Source: Paraburkholderia sp041321145
Lineage (GTDB): Bacteria > Pseudomonadota > Gammaproteobacteria > Burkholderiales > Burkholderiaceae
NCBI RefSeq assembly: GCF_041321145.1
Contig: NZ_JBGGWA010000001.1
Span: 434,001-498,000, forward strand
DNA length: 64,000 nt
Reading direction: 5' to 3'
Shown: piece by piece, positions 17,638 through 27,200 of the stretch
Numbering within the stretch: position 1 is the stretch's first letter
Layout: the number at the start of each line of letters is the position of its first letter
The notes under the pieces: generated by a model
What the model saw: only the letters and a program-made list of their open reading frames with translations
The model's database searches: none
What the model was told of the DNA's origin: nothing
Translations under genes and position numbers: made by a program

Positions 17638-18546
17638 ATGCGCAAACTATTGACCATCATTACACCCACTTTCAACCGGGCCGAGTATTTGCCTCGACTT
17701 CATGAAAGCCTCAAGGCGCAGTCGCACGGCGACTTCGAGTGGCTGATTGTGGACGACGGCAGTACCGACGGAACCCCGGCGATCTGTGCGCGGTTCATCG
17801 CGGAATCGGCAATATCGATTCGATATATTCGCAAGGAGAACGGCGGCAAACACACGGCTGTCAACGTTGGCGTCGAGGCGGCGGATTCCACGTTGATCTT
17901 TATCGTCGATAGCGACGATTACGTGACGGACGTAGCGGTGTCCCGCATCGCGTCGGTCTGGCGGGAATTCGCAGCGCCCGATCGTTCGGGGATCAGCTTC
18001 CTGCGCGGAACGAGCGTGAACGTTCCGCTGGGCAAGACCTTTCCTAAGGATTTTGAAATATCGTCGTATCTGGAAATGCGATTCAACCGTGCCGTGTCTG
18101 GTGACAAAGCTGAGGTTTACAGAACGGACATCCTGAAGCAGTTCCGCTTTCCGGAATTTGAAGGTGAAAGGTTTCTCGCGGAGGATGCGGTGTGGGCACG
18201 CATCGGACTGCGGTACACAATGGTTCATGTCAATGAGATCATCTACGTTTCAAATTATCTGGAAGCCGGCCTGACGCGTTCGGGGAAATCGCTGATGGTG
18301 CGGTGCCCCAACGGCGCAATCGAAAGCGTTAAATGGTTCCTCTCGGATCAGGTTCGCCTAAAGGTCCGTTCGCCGATGGCTTGGCGTTACGTTGCCTATG
18401 GCTTTTTTGCCGGGAAATCGCTGCCTGATCTCATCGCCTCAAGCAAAGCGCCTTTCTTTGTCGCAATCCAGACACCGCTTGGGATCGCGCTGTACGCGTA
18501 CTGGAAACACAAGTTCCGGAAGGAACTCGCAAGAACAAAGATATGA
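17638..18546 (+). CDS. Glycosyltransferase family 2
   Basis: 302 residues. GT-A fold: LLTIITPTFNRAEYLPRLH at the start, FEWLIVDDGSTDGT, ENGGKHTAVNVGVE, and the metal-binding FIVDSDDYV. FLAEDAVWARIG is the likely catalytic-base region (ED). It should add a sugar to the lipid-linked oligosaccharide on the cytoplasmic face. It is a single plus-strand gene between minus-strand genes, converging on the WecA-like gene. Confidence 0.88.
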   Translation: MRKLLTIITPTFNRAEYLPRLHESLKAQSHGDFEWLIVDDGSTDGTPAICARFIAESAISIRYIRKENGGKHTAVNVGVEAADSTLIFIVDSDDYVTDVAVSRIASVWREFAAPDRSGISFLRGTSVNVPLGKTFPKDFEISSYLEMRFNRAVSGDKAEVYRTDILKQFRFPEFEGERFLAEDAVWARIGLRYTMVHVNEIIYVSNYLEAGLTRSGKSLMVRCPNGAIESVKWFLSDQVRLKVRSPMAWRYVAYGFFAGKSLPDLIASSKAPFFVAIQTPLGIALYAYWKHKFRKELARTKI

Positions 18547-18629
18547 CGCGATCGTCACGTCTTCTACCTGGGTTGATGGCGAAACCGAAGTGCCGTTCGT
18601 GACAATAAGGCCGCCAATCCATTTCTGGT

Positions 18630-19769
18630 CTATTTCAGCGTCGACCGTTGGCTTTCTGGGTGCGCAGTGGGGAGCGCCGGAGAATTACTGAGGATGAGCC
18701 AACGCGGCGTTTTGAATCTGACGATTGAAGCGTAGAGCCATACGTACACTACGACGAACGCGAGTGCTGTCGCGCCCAGCACGTAAGGCGAATGCCAGAA
18801 GAAAGTCGCTGGAGCGATGCTGAGGAGGCCAAGCAACCATAAATAAACAGACGCCAACGAATTTCGGCGAGTGTGGCGCAGTGCGTCGCTCGGCGTGCCT
18901 CCCCTGCGTGCGATACGCTTATAGATGAGCGTATGCAGATGGAGCCCGTCGGGCATGCCTGCCGATCTCCCGCGGACGAGCCTTCTTCGGTAAACGGAGA
19001 AGAGCGTCTCGAAGACCGGATAAATGGCGACAAGTGCATACCATGCGCTGATTTGCGGATGTCGAATGATAAGTAGTATGAGAAGTTCAGCGATAACAAA
19101 GCCGATAAAATAAGCGCCACCGTCACCGAGAAAAACCTGGGCGTTCGGAAAATTCCAGACAAGGAATCCGGCGATTGCGCCAATCATCGTAAGCGAGAAA
19201 CTTGCAACCAGAAAGTCGCCTACGTCATATGCGACGTGGCCAATTGACGCAAAAATCAAAAGCGCTATAACCGATGCAAGTCCATTAAGGCCATCAATTA
19301 TGTTGATTGCGTTTGTCAGCCCCGCAACAGCAATCACAGTGAAACCGATACCAATTGGCGCAAGACGCAACAGATTGTCGATGATAGGGGAATCCACGCG
19401 GGTGGCGACGGCGCCTAGTGCCCAGCAGCCAGCCAGCGCCGCGCCGAACGAACACAGAAGTCTTGCCCGTGGGCTAACACGCTTGGTGAGGTCCTCGACG
19501 AGGCCGCTGCCAAACGCGGGTATTGAACAGGTCAGCAGCAATAGAGCCTGCGCGGTTGGCGATGTGTCCAGGAATACCGATGACGCGACGGTGACTATCG
19601 ACGCGACGAAGATTGCAGCGCCCCCGACGCGTGGGACCGCCACCGCATGGTTCTTCTGCACGCCCCCCAAGTCGAGATCCAGGAAGAAGCGGCAATGCTC
19701 GGCGCCATAATGTACGACAAGCCAAGTCGCCAGAAAAGAGGTGGTGAAGGCGATCGCGACATTGAACAT
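18630..19769 (-). CDS. WecA/WbpL-like polyprenyl-phosphate sugar-phosphate transferase
   Basis: 379 residues from the ATG at 19769, chosen for GGAG 7 bases upstream. About ten to eleven hydrophobic helices. Conserved cytoplasmic loops of the MraY/WecA family: NHAVAVPRVGG, GLVEDLTKRVSPRARLL, NIIDGLNGLASV and FLGDGGAYF. The histidine-rich loop MPDGLHLHTLIYKRIARR near residue 280 completes the active site. The enzyme moves a sugar-1-phosphate from a UDP-sugar to undecaprenyl phosphate and would start the repeat unit. It lies at the head of the locus, opposite to the kinase gene. Confidence 0.88.
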   Translation of the reverse strand: MFNVAIAFTTSFLATWLVVHYGAEHCRFFLDLDLGGVQKNHAVAVPRVGGAAIFVASIVTVASSVFLDTSPTAQALLLLTCSIPAFGSGLVEDLTKRVSPRARLLCSFGAALAGCWALGAVATRVDSPIIDNLLRLAPIGIGFTVIAVAGLTNAINIIDGLNGLASVIALLIFASIGHVAYDVGDFLVASFSLTMIGAIAGFLVWNFPNAQVFLGDGGAYFIGFVIAELLILLIIRHPQISAWYALVAIYPVFETLFSVYRRRLVRGRSAGMPDGLHLHTLIYKRIARRGGTPSDALRHTRRNSLASVYLWLLGLLSIAPATFFWHSPYVLGATALAFVVVYVWLYASIVRFKTPRWLILSNSPALPTAHPESQRSTLK

Positions 19770-20426
19770 ACAGGGTCTCCAGCGCGTCATTTAAGCAGAA
19801 CGGAATATCTCTCTTGCTACTACGGATGCGCCAAATGTCGTTGTTGTGAGCAATCGTGAGTGTCACCTTCCGCAAGAAAATAGCATAGTCACGAAGCATC
19901 AGTCGGCCAAAATTTTTTTAATCTTTGATGTGACAAATCGGATAACTAGAATCTTGAGAGGTAAAGCTTTTCATTCACGGAATCAGGCTAACCCTACCCG
20001 TACGATCGGACAGGTAATAGACGAATCTCGCCACATGTCAAAACTTTGCTATTCGCAGTGCTATGTTCACATCGCCAAAATAGAAAAATAGAAGCGAGTT
20101 TGTTCAGCCGATGTATCCCTCACAAAGGCCGTGCCTGTGTGGGAGCAAGATAGTGCATGTCTGTTTCGCCGCGTGCCGGAGGTCGTCCACGTGCACGGGA
20201 GCCATTTTCTAGAATGCGGTTTTTGCCGGCAGAGTGCTTGCCACATGGCCCCCATTGTTCAGGACGGTTTCGGCCACGATCGGTGTGGTGAGTTCGCAAT
20301 ATGTGGAACTGCAGTTTGTTTTAAATCACTTAACAGTTTTGTTGTGTCGGATTTTGACGGATCGTCGCCTTCCCAGAACAGGGCTCATCCCTCGAGCATT
20401 GAAGAGAGTTTGAGAGTCGTTCTCGG
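19770..20426. other. Long AT-rich intergenic region before the tyrosine autokinase gene
   Basis: 657 bases without a supported gene between the divergent WecA-like and Wzc-like genes. It is notably richer in A+T than its surroundings, especially 19890-20100 and 20310-20350. It should contain promoters for both. No JUMPstart-like element was found by eye. Confidence 0.5.
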
Positions 20427-22706
20427 ATGGACGAGCTATTCGGTAAACACGCAAGGCACACTGCCATGAAGAATCAGAGTAAGCGGGGCCAGCACGCGCC
20501 CAGTGAAAAGACTTCGGGATTTGATTTCGCGGCGCTTTTCGACATACTTTTCGTCAACCGCTGGTTGATACTCTGCACGATGGTGCTATTTGTCGTATGC
20601 GGCGCCCTCTACGCAGTCGTCGCAGTGCCGATCTATCAGTCGAGAATACTGGTGCAAGTCGAGGACACGGGAGACGCTCCGAACGCTCCCCCTCGCGAGT
20701 TCGTGGGCGACGTCACGTCGATCATTGGATCGAGGTCGACGGCCGACAGCGAAGTCCAGATACTAGGATCAAAGCTGATTGTCCAGGAGACCGTCGACGC
20801 GCTGCAGCTATATGTGTCGGCCCAGCCTCATTACTTTCCCCTGTTTGGGCGGTGGATAGCGCATCACCGTGAAAGTTTGCCGAATCTGGGAATTGGGCAG
20901 ATGGGAGCATTTGCGTGGGGGGCGGAGTCCATAGGCATAGGTCGGTTTATCGTGCCGCGGCAGATGGAGGGCGCGCAATACAAACTCATTACTTTGGGCG
21001 AGGGGTCCTACCAGATTACCGGTAAGGGCTTGGTGGGGCCGCAACGAGGCCACATCGGTGTCGCCGAGGCGTTCGAGACACCGCAGGGGCCGATCTACCT
21101 TGAGGTGAACGCCATTGCGGCAGGTCCGGGAATCGCGTTCGATCTGGTTCGCAACTCGCGGCAACAAACGATCGATAACTTGCAAGGCCGCCTGCAGGTG
21201 GCCTTGCAAGGGCTCAAATCAGATGTCCTCTCAGCCACGCTCACCGGGGATGATCCAGTACTGTTGAGCAAGACGTTGAACGAAATCGGCACCCAATATC
21301 TCAAGCAGGATGCCGAACGCAGGGCTATCCGCGCTGAGAACTCGCTCGCGTTTCTCAATAGCCGAATTCCTGACATGAAGAAGGGGGTCGAGGAGGCGGA
21401 AAACAAGTACAACGCGTATCGCACCGAGACGACTTCGGTTGACCCTGAGGAACAGGCGAAATTGTTACTCAAGCAATTGTCCGATGCGGAAGCGTCACTG
21501 CAACAGCTTAATCAGCGAAAATTTGAAGTGTTGTCCCATAACGGACCCAACTCCGCGGACGGCGCCGCAGTGTACAAGCAGATCGATGCAGCCCAACAGA
21601 ACATACATGCCCTCACCGACCGGATCAAAAAGCTGCCGGACCTGGAGCAACAGACTCATCGCCTGGAACGTGATGTTCGGGTTAATTCGGATCTTTACGT
21701 GTCGTTACGTGCCAACATGGAGCATCTGCAGCTGCTGCGCGCCGGGAAAATCGGTTCCGTACGCGTGGTTGATAGCGCTGAAGTGCCCGAGGTTCCTATC
21801 AAGCCGCGTAAGCAGATCGTATTGGCGCTCGCGGGGTTGCTTGGACTTATTGCCGGTGTTGGACTGGCTTTCGCCCGGGACATGATGGGCAAGGGTGTGG
21901 TCGATCCGGGCGAGCTGGCCGTTACTGGCTTGAACGTCTACGGGTCCATTCTGTATAGCGAACGACAGGGGAAGATGGAGCATAACGCCGCATCCAAAGG
22001 AACGTTGCCAAGTCTTCTTGCGGCCGTTTATCCCAAAGATCCTGCGGTGGAAAGCATGCGTGTCTTGCGCACGGCCCTGCAGGTCGCGCTATTGGGTGCG
22101 CGTAACAACGTGGTCATGCTGACCGGGCCCATGCCTCGTATTGGGAAGTCTTTTACTTCGGCGAACTTCGCCGCGGTGCTCGCGTCCGGCGGCAAGCGCG
22201 TGCTGCTGGTAGATGCGGACCTCCGGAAAGGGCACCTTCACACCTATCTCGGCTTGCCGAAGGGGAAAGGACTCGCCGAAGTGATGAACGGTACGCTGCC
22301 GTTGACGGATGCGATCCGGCGCAATGTAGTCCCCAATCTCGACTTCCTTGGAACCGGAGCCTACCCGGAAAATGCCGCCGAATTGCTCTTGAAAGGCAAT
22401 ATTCGCAAGTTGATCGAATCCGTCTCGTCGCAATACGACATCGTTCTGATCGACGCAGCCGCCGTGCTGGCGGTGTCCGATGTTGGAATCGTCGCGCCGG
22501 CGGCGGGTTCGATCTTCGTTGTGGCGCGCTACGGTGTGACGCGTATCAGCGAGTTGGTGGAAGCCGTCAATCGACTTAAGCAGGCGGGCTGCCGGGTTCA
22601 CGGTGTATTGTTGAACGGCGTTCCTCAGGGCGGCGGCGGATACGCCTTTGCCAGGAGGTACGGATCCCAGGCCTATTCGCAATACTATGAATCCAAGGAT
22701 GTTTGA
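20427..22706 (+). CDS. Wzc-type polysaccharide co-polymerase and tyrosine autokinase (BY-kinase)
   Basis: 759 residues; an alternative ATG at 20466 would remove 13. An N-terminal Wzz domain with a membrane segment (FVNRWLILCTMVLFVVCGAL), a long coiled-coil periplasmic part (about 290-420) and a second membrane segment (IVLALAGLLGLIAGVGLAF, about 465-485) are followed by the cytoplasmic kinase: Walker A GPMPRIGKSFTSANFA (about 565), Walker A' VLLVDADLRKGH (about 592) and Walker B YDIVLIDAAAV (about 671). The C-terminal tyrosines are at 739, 745, 750, 753 and 754. It controls chain length and export in Wzx/Wzy systems, cycling through phosphorylation. The usual partners, a Wza exporter and a low-molecular-weight phosphatase, are not in this window. 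Confidence 0.92.
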   Translation: MDELFGKHARHTAMKNQSKRGQHAPSEKTSGFDFAALFDILFVNRWLILCTMVLFVVCGALYAVVAVPIYQSRILVQVEDTGDAPNAPPREFVGDVTSIIGSRSTADSEVQILGSKLIVQETVDALQLYVSAQPHYFPLFGRWIAHHRESLPNLGIGQMGAFAWGAESIGIGRFIVPRQMEGAQYKLITLGEGSYQITGKGLVGPQRGHIGVAEAFETPQGPIYLEVNAIAAGPGIAFDLVRNSRQQTIDNLQGRLQVALQGLKSDVLSATLTGDDPVLLSKTLNEIGTQYLKQDAERRAIRAENSLAFLNSRIPDMKKGVEEAENKYNAYRTETTSVDPEEQAKLLLKQLSDAEASLQQLNQRKFEVLSHNGPNSADGAAVYKQIDAAQQNIHALTDRIKKLPDLEQQTHRLERDVRVNSDLYVSLRANMEHLQLLRAGKIGSVRVVDSAEVPEVPIKPRKQIVLALAGLLGLIAGVGLAFARDMMGKGVVDPGELAVTGLNVYGSILYSERQGKMEHNAASKGTLPSLLAAVYPKDPAVESMRVLRTALQVALLGARNNVVMLTGPMPRIGKSFTSANFAAVLASGGKRVLLVDADLRKGHLHTYLGLPKGKGLAEVMNGTLPLTDAIRRNVVPNLDFLGTGAYPENAAELLLKGNIRKLIESVSSQYDIVLIDAAAVLAVSDVGIVAPAAGSIFVVARYGVTRISELVEAVNRLKQAGCRVHGVLLNGVPQGGGGYAFARRYGSQAYSQYYESKDV

Positions 22707-22874
22707 GAGTGCTGAGTTTGGCTTGGACTAGCGCGGGAGTACTTCCTGCCCTTGGCGACGCCAGTAAAACGAACAGTTCGGCATCCTGTACAGTTATCAA
22801 ACACGCGATGGTTCGGCGACATCGTGCTTACTTCACGCTTTGGCGCGCATGAAAAAAAATTCCGGGGGGATGCG

Positions 22875-24014
22875 ATGAAGATTTTGCTTTTCATCCATTG
22901 CATGCATTGTGGCGGGGCCGAGCGCACCACCGCCAATCTTGCCAATGAGTGGGTCGCGCAGGGTGCGGAAGTTAGCGTTGTGACGATGGAGTCAATAGAT
23001 CTCGACTTCTACCCCCTCGACAGCGCCGTGCGGCGCATCGCGTTGAACGTCGCGGGAACGGCAGTCGGAGCGCTTCCGGCGATTGCTGCGAATATCGCAC
23101 GTGTGCGGGCCCTCCGCCGGGTACTGCGCGAATTGAAACCGGACGTCGTTCTGGGAATCATGACCACCGCGTCAATTCTGGCGATTCTCGCCGCGCGCGG
23201 GTTGCCTTGCAAAGTTGTCGCCACCGAACATACTCATCCGCCCTTGTTACCGTTGAATCGAGCTTGGGAACGAATGCGCCGCTGGTTGTTTCGATCGGCA
23301 GACCTCGTGGTCGCACTGACCTACGAAAGCAAACATTGGCTGGAGGAGCACTGCGATTGTACGGCCGTGATGGTCATCCCCCCTCCTTTTACGCTGCCTC
23401 TCCCGCGATTGGAGCCGCTCGTCATGCCGGACACGGTGATAAGACGTGATCGCCGCTTGTTGTTGGCAGTCGGCCGGCTGTCCTACGCGAAGGGTTTCGA
23501 TTACCTGATCGACGCGTTTTCGCAGATAGTCAGTAGCGTGCCGGAATGGGACCTCGCGATCGTGGGCGAAGGCATTGAGCATGGAGCACTTGAAAAACAG
23601 GTTGCGGAAAATGGGCTCGAGGATCGTGTGTTTTTGCCTGGCCGCGCCGGAAATGTCTCGGATTGGTACGAACGCGCCGATCTGTATGTGTTGAGTTCGC
23701 GGTTTGAAGGATTTTCCATGACCTTGGTCGAGGCAATGGCGTGTGGCGTTGCTGCAGTCAGTTACGACTGTGACTGCGGTCCACGAGACATCATCCGGCA
23801 TGGCGAGAACGGTCTGCTGGTAAAGAATGTCGGTGATACGCAGATGCTGGGCGCGGCGTTGAAATCGCTCATGCTGAGCGATGTTGAGCGTAAGCGTTTG
23901 GCGCTGGGTGCCATGGCGATCAAGGAGACCTTGGCATTGGGAAAGGCTGTCTCGCTTTGGCGAGATGCCTTCCTCGCGGTTGGAGTGGAAAGCGTCGAAA
24001 GTGTGCGTGCATGA
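22875..24014 (+). CDS. Glycosyltransferase family 4
   Basis: 379 residues from the ATG at 22875 (MKILLFIHCMHCGGAERTTA), chosen because GGGGGG precedes it by about 5 bases and the conserved fold begins there. GGAERTTANLANEW is the family start motif. The C-terminal domain has LLAVGRLSYAKGFDYLIDAF, IVGEGIEHGALEKQV, LSSRFEGFSMTLVEAMACGV and DCDCGPRDIIRHGENG. This is the GalNAc-transferase-like subgroup (WbnH/PglH-like). Same strand as the kinase gene and the next transferase. Confidence 0.88.
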   Translation: MKILLFIHCMHCGGAERTTANLANEWVAQGAEVSVVTMESIDLDFYPLDSAVRRIALNVAGTAVGALPAIAANIARVRALRRVLRELKPDVVLGIMTTASILAILAARGLPCKVVATEHTHPPLLPLNRAWERMRRWLFRSADLVVALTYESKHWLEEHCDCTAVMVIPPPFTLPLPRLEPLVMPDTVIRRDRRLLLAVGRLSYAKGFDYLIDAFSQIVSSVPEWDLAIVGEGIEHGALEKQVAENGLEDRVFLPGRAGNVSDWYERADLYVLSSRFEGFSMTLVEAMACGVAAVSYDCDCGPRDIIRHGENGLLVKNVGDTQMLGAALKSLMLSDVERKRLALGAMAIKETLALGKAVSLWRDAFLAVGVESVESVRA

Positions 24015-24100
24015 ATCGGGCCGTTACCCGAGTGGCGGGACGCTAGTGCGATGGCCGCTGTCCCGCCTGCTGAGCGGGCTATTGAGCCTTGAGACCATTG

Positions 24101-25222
24101 ATGAAAATAATTTTGCTGGTCAGTTCGATGGGAAGCGGAGGCGCGGAGCGTGTAGCTGCCACGCTGGCTAATGCCTGGTCAGAACGCGGGGATGACGTCA
24201 CGCTGGTCGCGACGTTTTCAAAACGTGGTCCTTGTTTTTATCCGCTATCCGACAAGGTATGTTTTATTCATCTCGCGGATTTAGTGCGTGGCCAAGGCCA
24301 TGGGCCGCTTCAGTACATCGCCCGGATCAAGACATTGCGCTCGCTGATTCGGGACGCCGGCGCGGACGTGATCATCTCGTTCCTGACCAACGTGAACATC
24401 ATGGCGATTGTCGCATCGCTTGGGTTGAAGCTCCCCGTCATCGCTTGTGAACACAATAATCCATCCGCCGACGGCCGATCCATGCTGTGGAGCCTGCTTT
24501 GCAGGTTTGTATATCCGAAGGCGAGTCTCCTTACCGTTCTGACGGATAATATAGCGGCGTCGTTCAAGGAGATGGTTCCGGCGGCAAAACATATTGCTGT
24601 CGTTCCCAATCCTTTGCCGAACGAGCTGCTCTCCCAGTCGTACTCACCTGCTGAGCCCGGAAGCCGAAAGCGCATCGTAGCCGTTGGTCGCCTGAATAGT
24701 CAGAAGCAATTCGATGTGCTGATCAATGCGTTTTCGACATTAGCCGATCGAATTGAAGATGTCGATCTCTGGATCTGGGGCGAGGGAGGCGAGCGCGCGG
24801 CTCTGGAGGCGCAAGTTGTTCGTCTGGGAATGACCCGTCGCATTTTCTTGCCGGGAAACACGCCGACACCGTGGAGCGAGATGGCGCGCGCTCGCGCATT
24901 TGCTGTGTCTTCTCGCTTTGAAGGCCTTCCCATGGCGCTGATGGAGAGTATGGCGCTGGGCGTGCCATGCGTTTCATTTGATTGTCCGAGTGGACCGAGA
25001 GAATTAACTCGCGACGGCCGCGACGGGTTGCTTGTTCCACCGGGCGACGCGGATGCGCTCATTGAAGCATTGAGCCGATTGTTGATGGACGATGCTCTAT
25101 GTGAGGAACTCGGTCGCAGGGCCGCTATCTCGGTGCGCGAACGATACGGATTGCACGCAGTGCTGCCGAAATGGGACTTGATATTTGCTCAGGTTGGCAC
25201 CGGCACACTTGTGTCGCGTTAG
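24101..25222 (+). CDS. Glycosyltransferase family 4 (paralogue of the preceding gene)
   Basis: 373 residues from the ATG at 24101 (MKIILLVSSMGSGGAERVAA). Same architecture as the preceding gene: GGAERVAATLANAW, VIACEHNNPSADG, IVAVGRLNSQKQFDVLINAF, VSSRFEGLPMALMESMALGV, DCPSGPRELTRDGRDGLLV. The two look like a duplicated pair acting on successive residues of the repeat unit. A TTG 12 bases upstream is a weaker start. The gene is followed by a long AT-rich gap. Confidence 0.88.
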   Translation: MKIILLVSSMGSGGAERVAATLANAWSERGDDVTLVATFSKRGPCFYPLSDKVCFIHLADLVRGQGHGPLQYIARIKTLRSLIRDAGADVIISFLTNVNIMAIVASLGLKLPVIACEHNNPSADGRSMLWSLLCRFVYPKASLLTVLTDNIAASFKEMVPAAKHIAVVPNPLPNELLSQSYSPAEPGSRKRIVAVGRLNSQKQFDVLINAFSTLADRIEDVDLWIWGEGGERAALEAQVVRLGMTRRIFLPGNTPTPWSEMARARAFAVSSRFEGLPMALMESMALGVPCVSFDCPSGPRELTRDGRDGLLVPPGDADALIEALSRLLMDDALCEELGRRAAISVRERYGLHAVLPKWDLIFAQVGTGTLVSR

Positions 25223-25884
25223 AAATACTCTGCCATTCAGGTAGACGATCGCTCTATCGCTCATCTTGGCGATGCTATGGATAAAATCCATTGACGCATC
25301 GAAATTTGCGAACGCTTCGCTCTCGGCAGATCATCGCGTCACGGTTGAGTCCATGTTGAGTCGCCCATGCCTATTAATATTATTATACGATAAATATATT
25401 CGTCATACTAAATAAGGCGCCGATGTTTCATGGATGTTACATTTTCTTACGTGGGGTCGGTACGAAATGCATGGGTCATACGATATGATCCTTCTCGACA
25501 TACAAAGTTACTCGTTGTGTGAACAAATTTGTGAATTGGTTGGAATTTCCTCGCGGCTAAACGTGAATTCCTTCCGCCAATAGGGTCAGATTTCCAGATT
25601 CGATTGGATCAGGTTCTCCCGGATGCGTTTTGAACACATCAAGGAAAGACCTACCGCGTAGCGTCAGGTGGTGTTGATAAATTTCATCTAACTTTCATGT
25701 TAAAAGAAAGTTGGGATTCCTAACGTCTATTTATTTGTCACCACTTTATACGCGAAATTTACTTTCGCTCCGTAAATGGAAGCAAGCAGTTAGCGGTGAT
25801 ATTGCCGTTCGCGGAACGTGTTTCTGTTGCGGATATCGGTGCGATCTTTCGAGTCGCGTCTCGTCAATCTTTATTGAAATTCTA
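25223..25884. other. Long AT-rich intergenic region
   Basis: 662 bases without a supported gene. The core at about 25370-25420 is almost entirely A and T. The region precedes the beta-helix lipoprotein gene and probably carries its promoter. Such AT-rich patches in a GC-rich genome are common H-NS/MvaT-type binding sites; that is an inference. Confidence 0.5.
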
Positions 25885-27048
25885 ATGGCCTCGAAGAAAA
25901 CGGATACTCAAGAGAAATCTATCGACGTTCACAGCGCAATGCGCCGGAAGGTCTTTTCTACGCTCCTGCTTGGCGCGGGTTCACTTGCGCTGACCGCCTG
26001 TGGTGGAGGAAGCGATGCGGGAACATCCAGCGCCGACGCGGTAGCCAACAGACAGAAAGGCGCTAGGAAGCCGGCTTCCGCCAGTGGCGCTAGCAGCGCC
26101 AGCGCACCGCAAGCGGCGAGCAGCACCAATACGAATGGCGTCCTTCTTGACACGTCGTTTGGTGTAAAGGGTGACGGAACGACCAACGATCGGGTTGCGT
26201 TGCAGGCAGCGATCGACGGATCGGTCGGCCAGATCCTCCTCATCACAGGCAAGAGCCGGATTGACGCCAAAGGTCTCGACCTTCGGCAAAGCAGTCACAT
26301 TCGATTCGCTCAGGGCGCGTCGATCAAATTGCTGCCCCATAACCTGCAGGTGTATCAAATGGTGCGCGTATGGGACGTGGATGGCGTAATTATCGAGAAC
26401 GCGTATCTCGACGGCAGTAAAGAGCTGAATTCGGCAAGAACAGGTGAATGGGGCATGGGTATTTCCATCAATGGAGCCACGAATCTGACCCTTTCGTCGC
26501 CGACAACCATCAACTGTTGGGGCGACGGAATCTATCTCGACAACAGTTGCAGTGGCAGCAACGCCTATAGCAAGAACATCACCATCGATAACCACCACGC
26601 AGACGGTTGCCGTCGGCAGGGTATGTCGATCGGCAGCGTCAGCGGCCTCGTCATGAATAACCCGCTGTGGGAAAATATCGGTGGCACGGCGCCCGGTTGC
26701 GGCTTGGACATCGAGCCGTCCGATAGCGCTACTGTGCTGGAAAATATCAAAATCATCAGTCCCACAACAAGGAATTGTGCAGGTCCGGGCATTCAGGTTG
26801 AGCTTGGGTCGTTCGCTGGAACTCAGGCGAAGAAGGTCAGTATCAGTATTGACGGACATACTGACGTCTCCAGCAAGGTATGTGCGTTCGACGTGACCGA
26901 TCTTCACCTGAATGGTTATCCGGTCACCGGGACGATCACGAGCACCAACCCGGTATGGAACGTACCATTGAACCAGGCGTTTCTCTTTACTGACTGGGAC
27001 GCGGCGGGTCCCAAGGTCTCCGTGATTAACCCGAGGATTGTGAGCTGA
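25885..27048 (+). CDS. Secreted lipoprotein with right-handed beta-helix (pectate-lyase-like) domain
   Basis: 387 residues from the ATG at 25885; the ATG at 25939 (MRRKVFSTLLLG) would start right at the signal peptide and is a good alternative. A lipobox LALTAC is followed by GGGSD, so the protein is probably lipid-anchored. RRKVF before the hydrophobic stretch could allow Tat export, though the motif is imperfect. After an Ala/Ser-rich linker, the mature part begins with FGVKGDGTTNDRVALQAAID, the hallmark of pectate-lyase-superfamily helices, followed by repeated Asn-ended turns (TLSSPTTINCWGDGIYLDN). It could cut, bind or epimerise the exported polysaccharide; catalytic residues cannot be assigned by eye. 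Confidence 0.8.
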   Translation: MASKKTDTQEKSIDVHSAMRRKVFSTLLLGAGSLALTACGGGSDAGTSSADAVANRQKGARKPASASGASSASAPQAASSTNTNGVLLDTSFGVKGDGTTNDRVALQAAIDGSVGQILLITGKSRIDAKGLDLRQSSHIRFAQGASIKLLPHNLQVYQMVRVWDVDGVIIENAYLDGSKELNSARTGEWGMGISINGATNLTLSSPTTINCWGDGIYLDNSCSGSNAYSKNITIDNHHADGCRRQGMSIGSVSGLVMNNPLWENIGGTAPGCGLDIEPSDSATVLENIKIISPTTRNCAGPGIQVELGSFAGTQAKKVSISIDGHTDVSSKVCAFDVTDLHLNGYPVTGTITSTNPVWNVPLNQAFLFTDWDAAGPKVSVINPRIVS

Positions 27049-27055
27049 TAGAAAA

Positions 27056-27161
27056 AGCAAGCCGTTCGTGACACGCTGCGCGTGCTTGCTGCCAAGCCGG
27101 CATGTCGGCTCTCTCAATCGACGTGAGATTGCCTCAGACCGCGTGTGTCGGCGGTCTGAGG
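27056..27161. terminator. Two hairpins between convergent genes
   Basis: The stem AGCAAGC/GCTTGCT spans 27056-27090, and a perfect 11-bp stem CCTCAGACCGC/GCGGTCTGAGG with an 8-base loop spans 27132-27161. They lie between the convergent beta-helix and EpsG-like genes. Neither has a good T-run, so their role as a two-way terminator is likely but unproven. Confidence 0.55.
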
Positions 27162-27200
27162 ATAAATGCCGTGAGTTATGAAGATTTTCGAATTGCGGCG

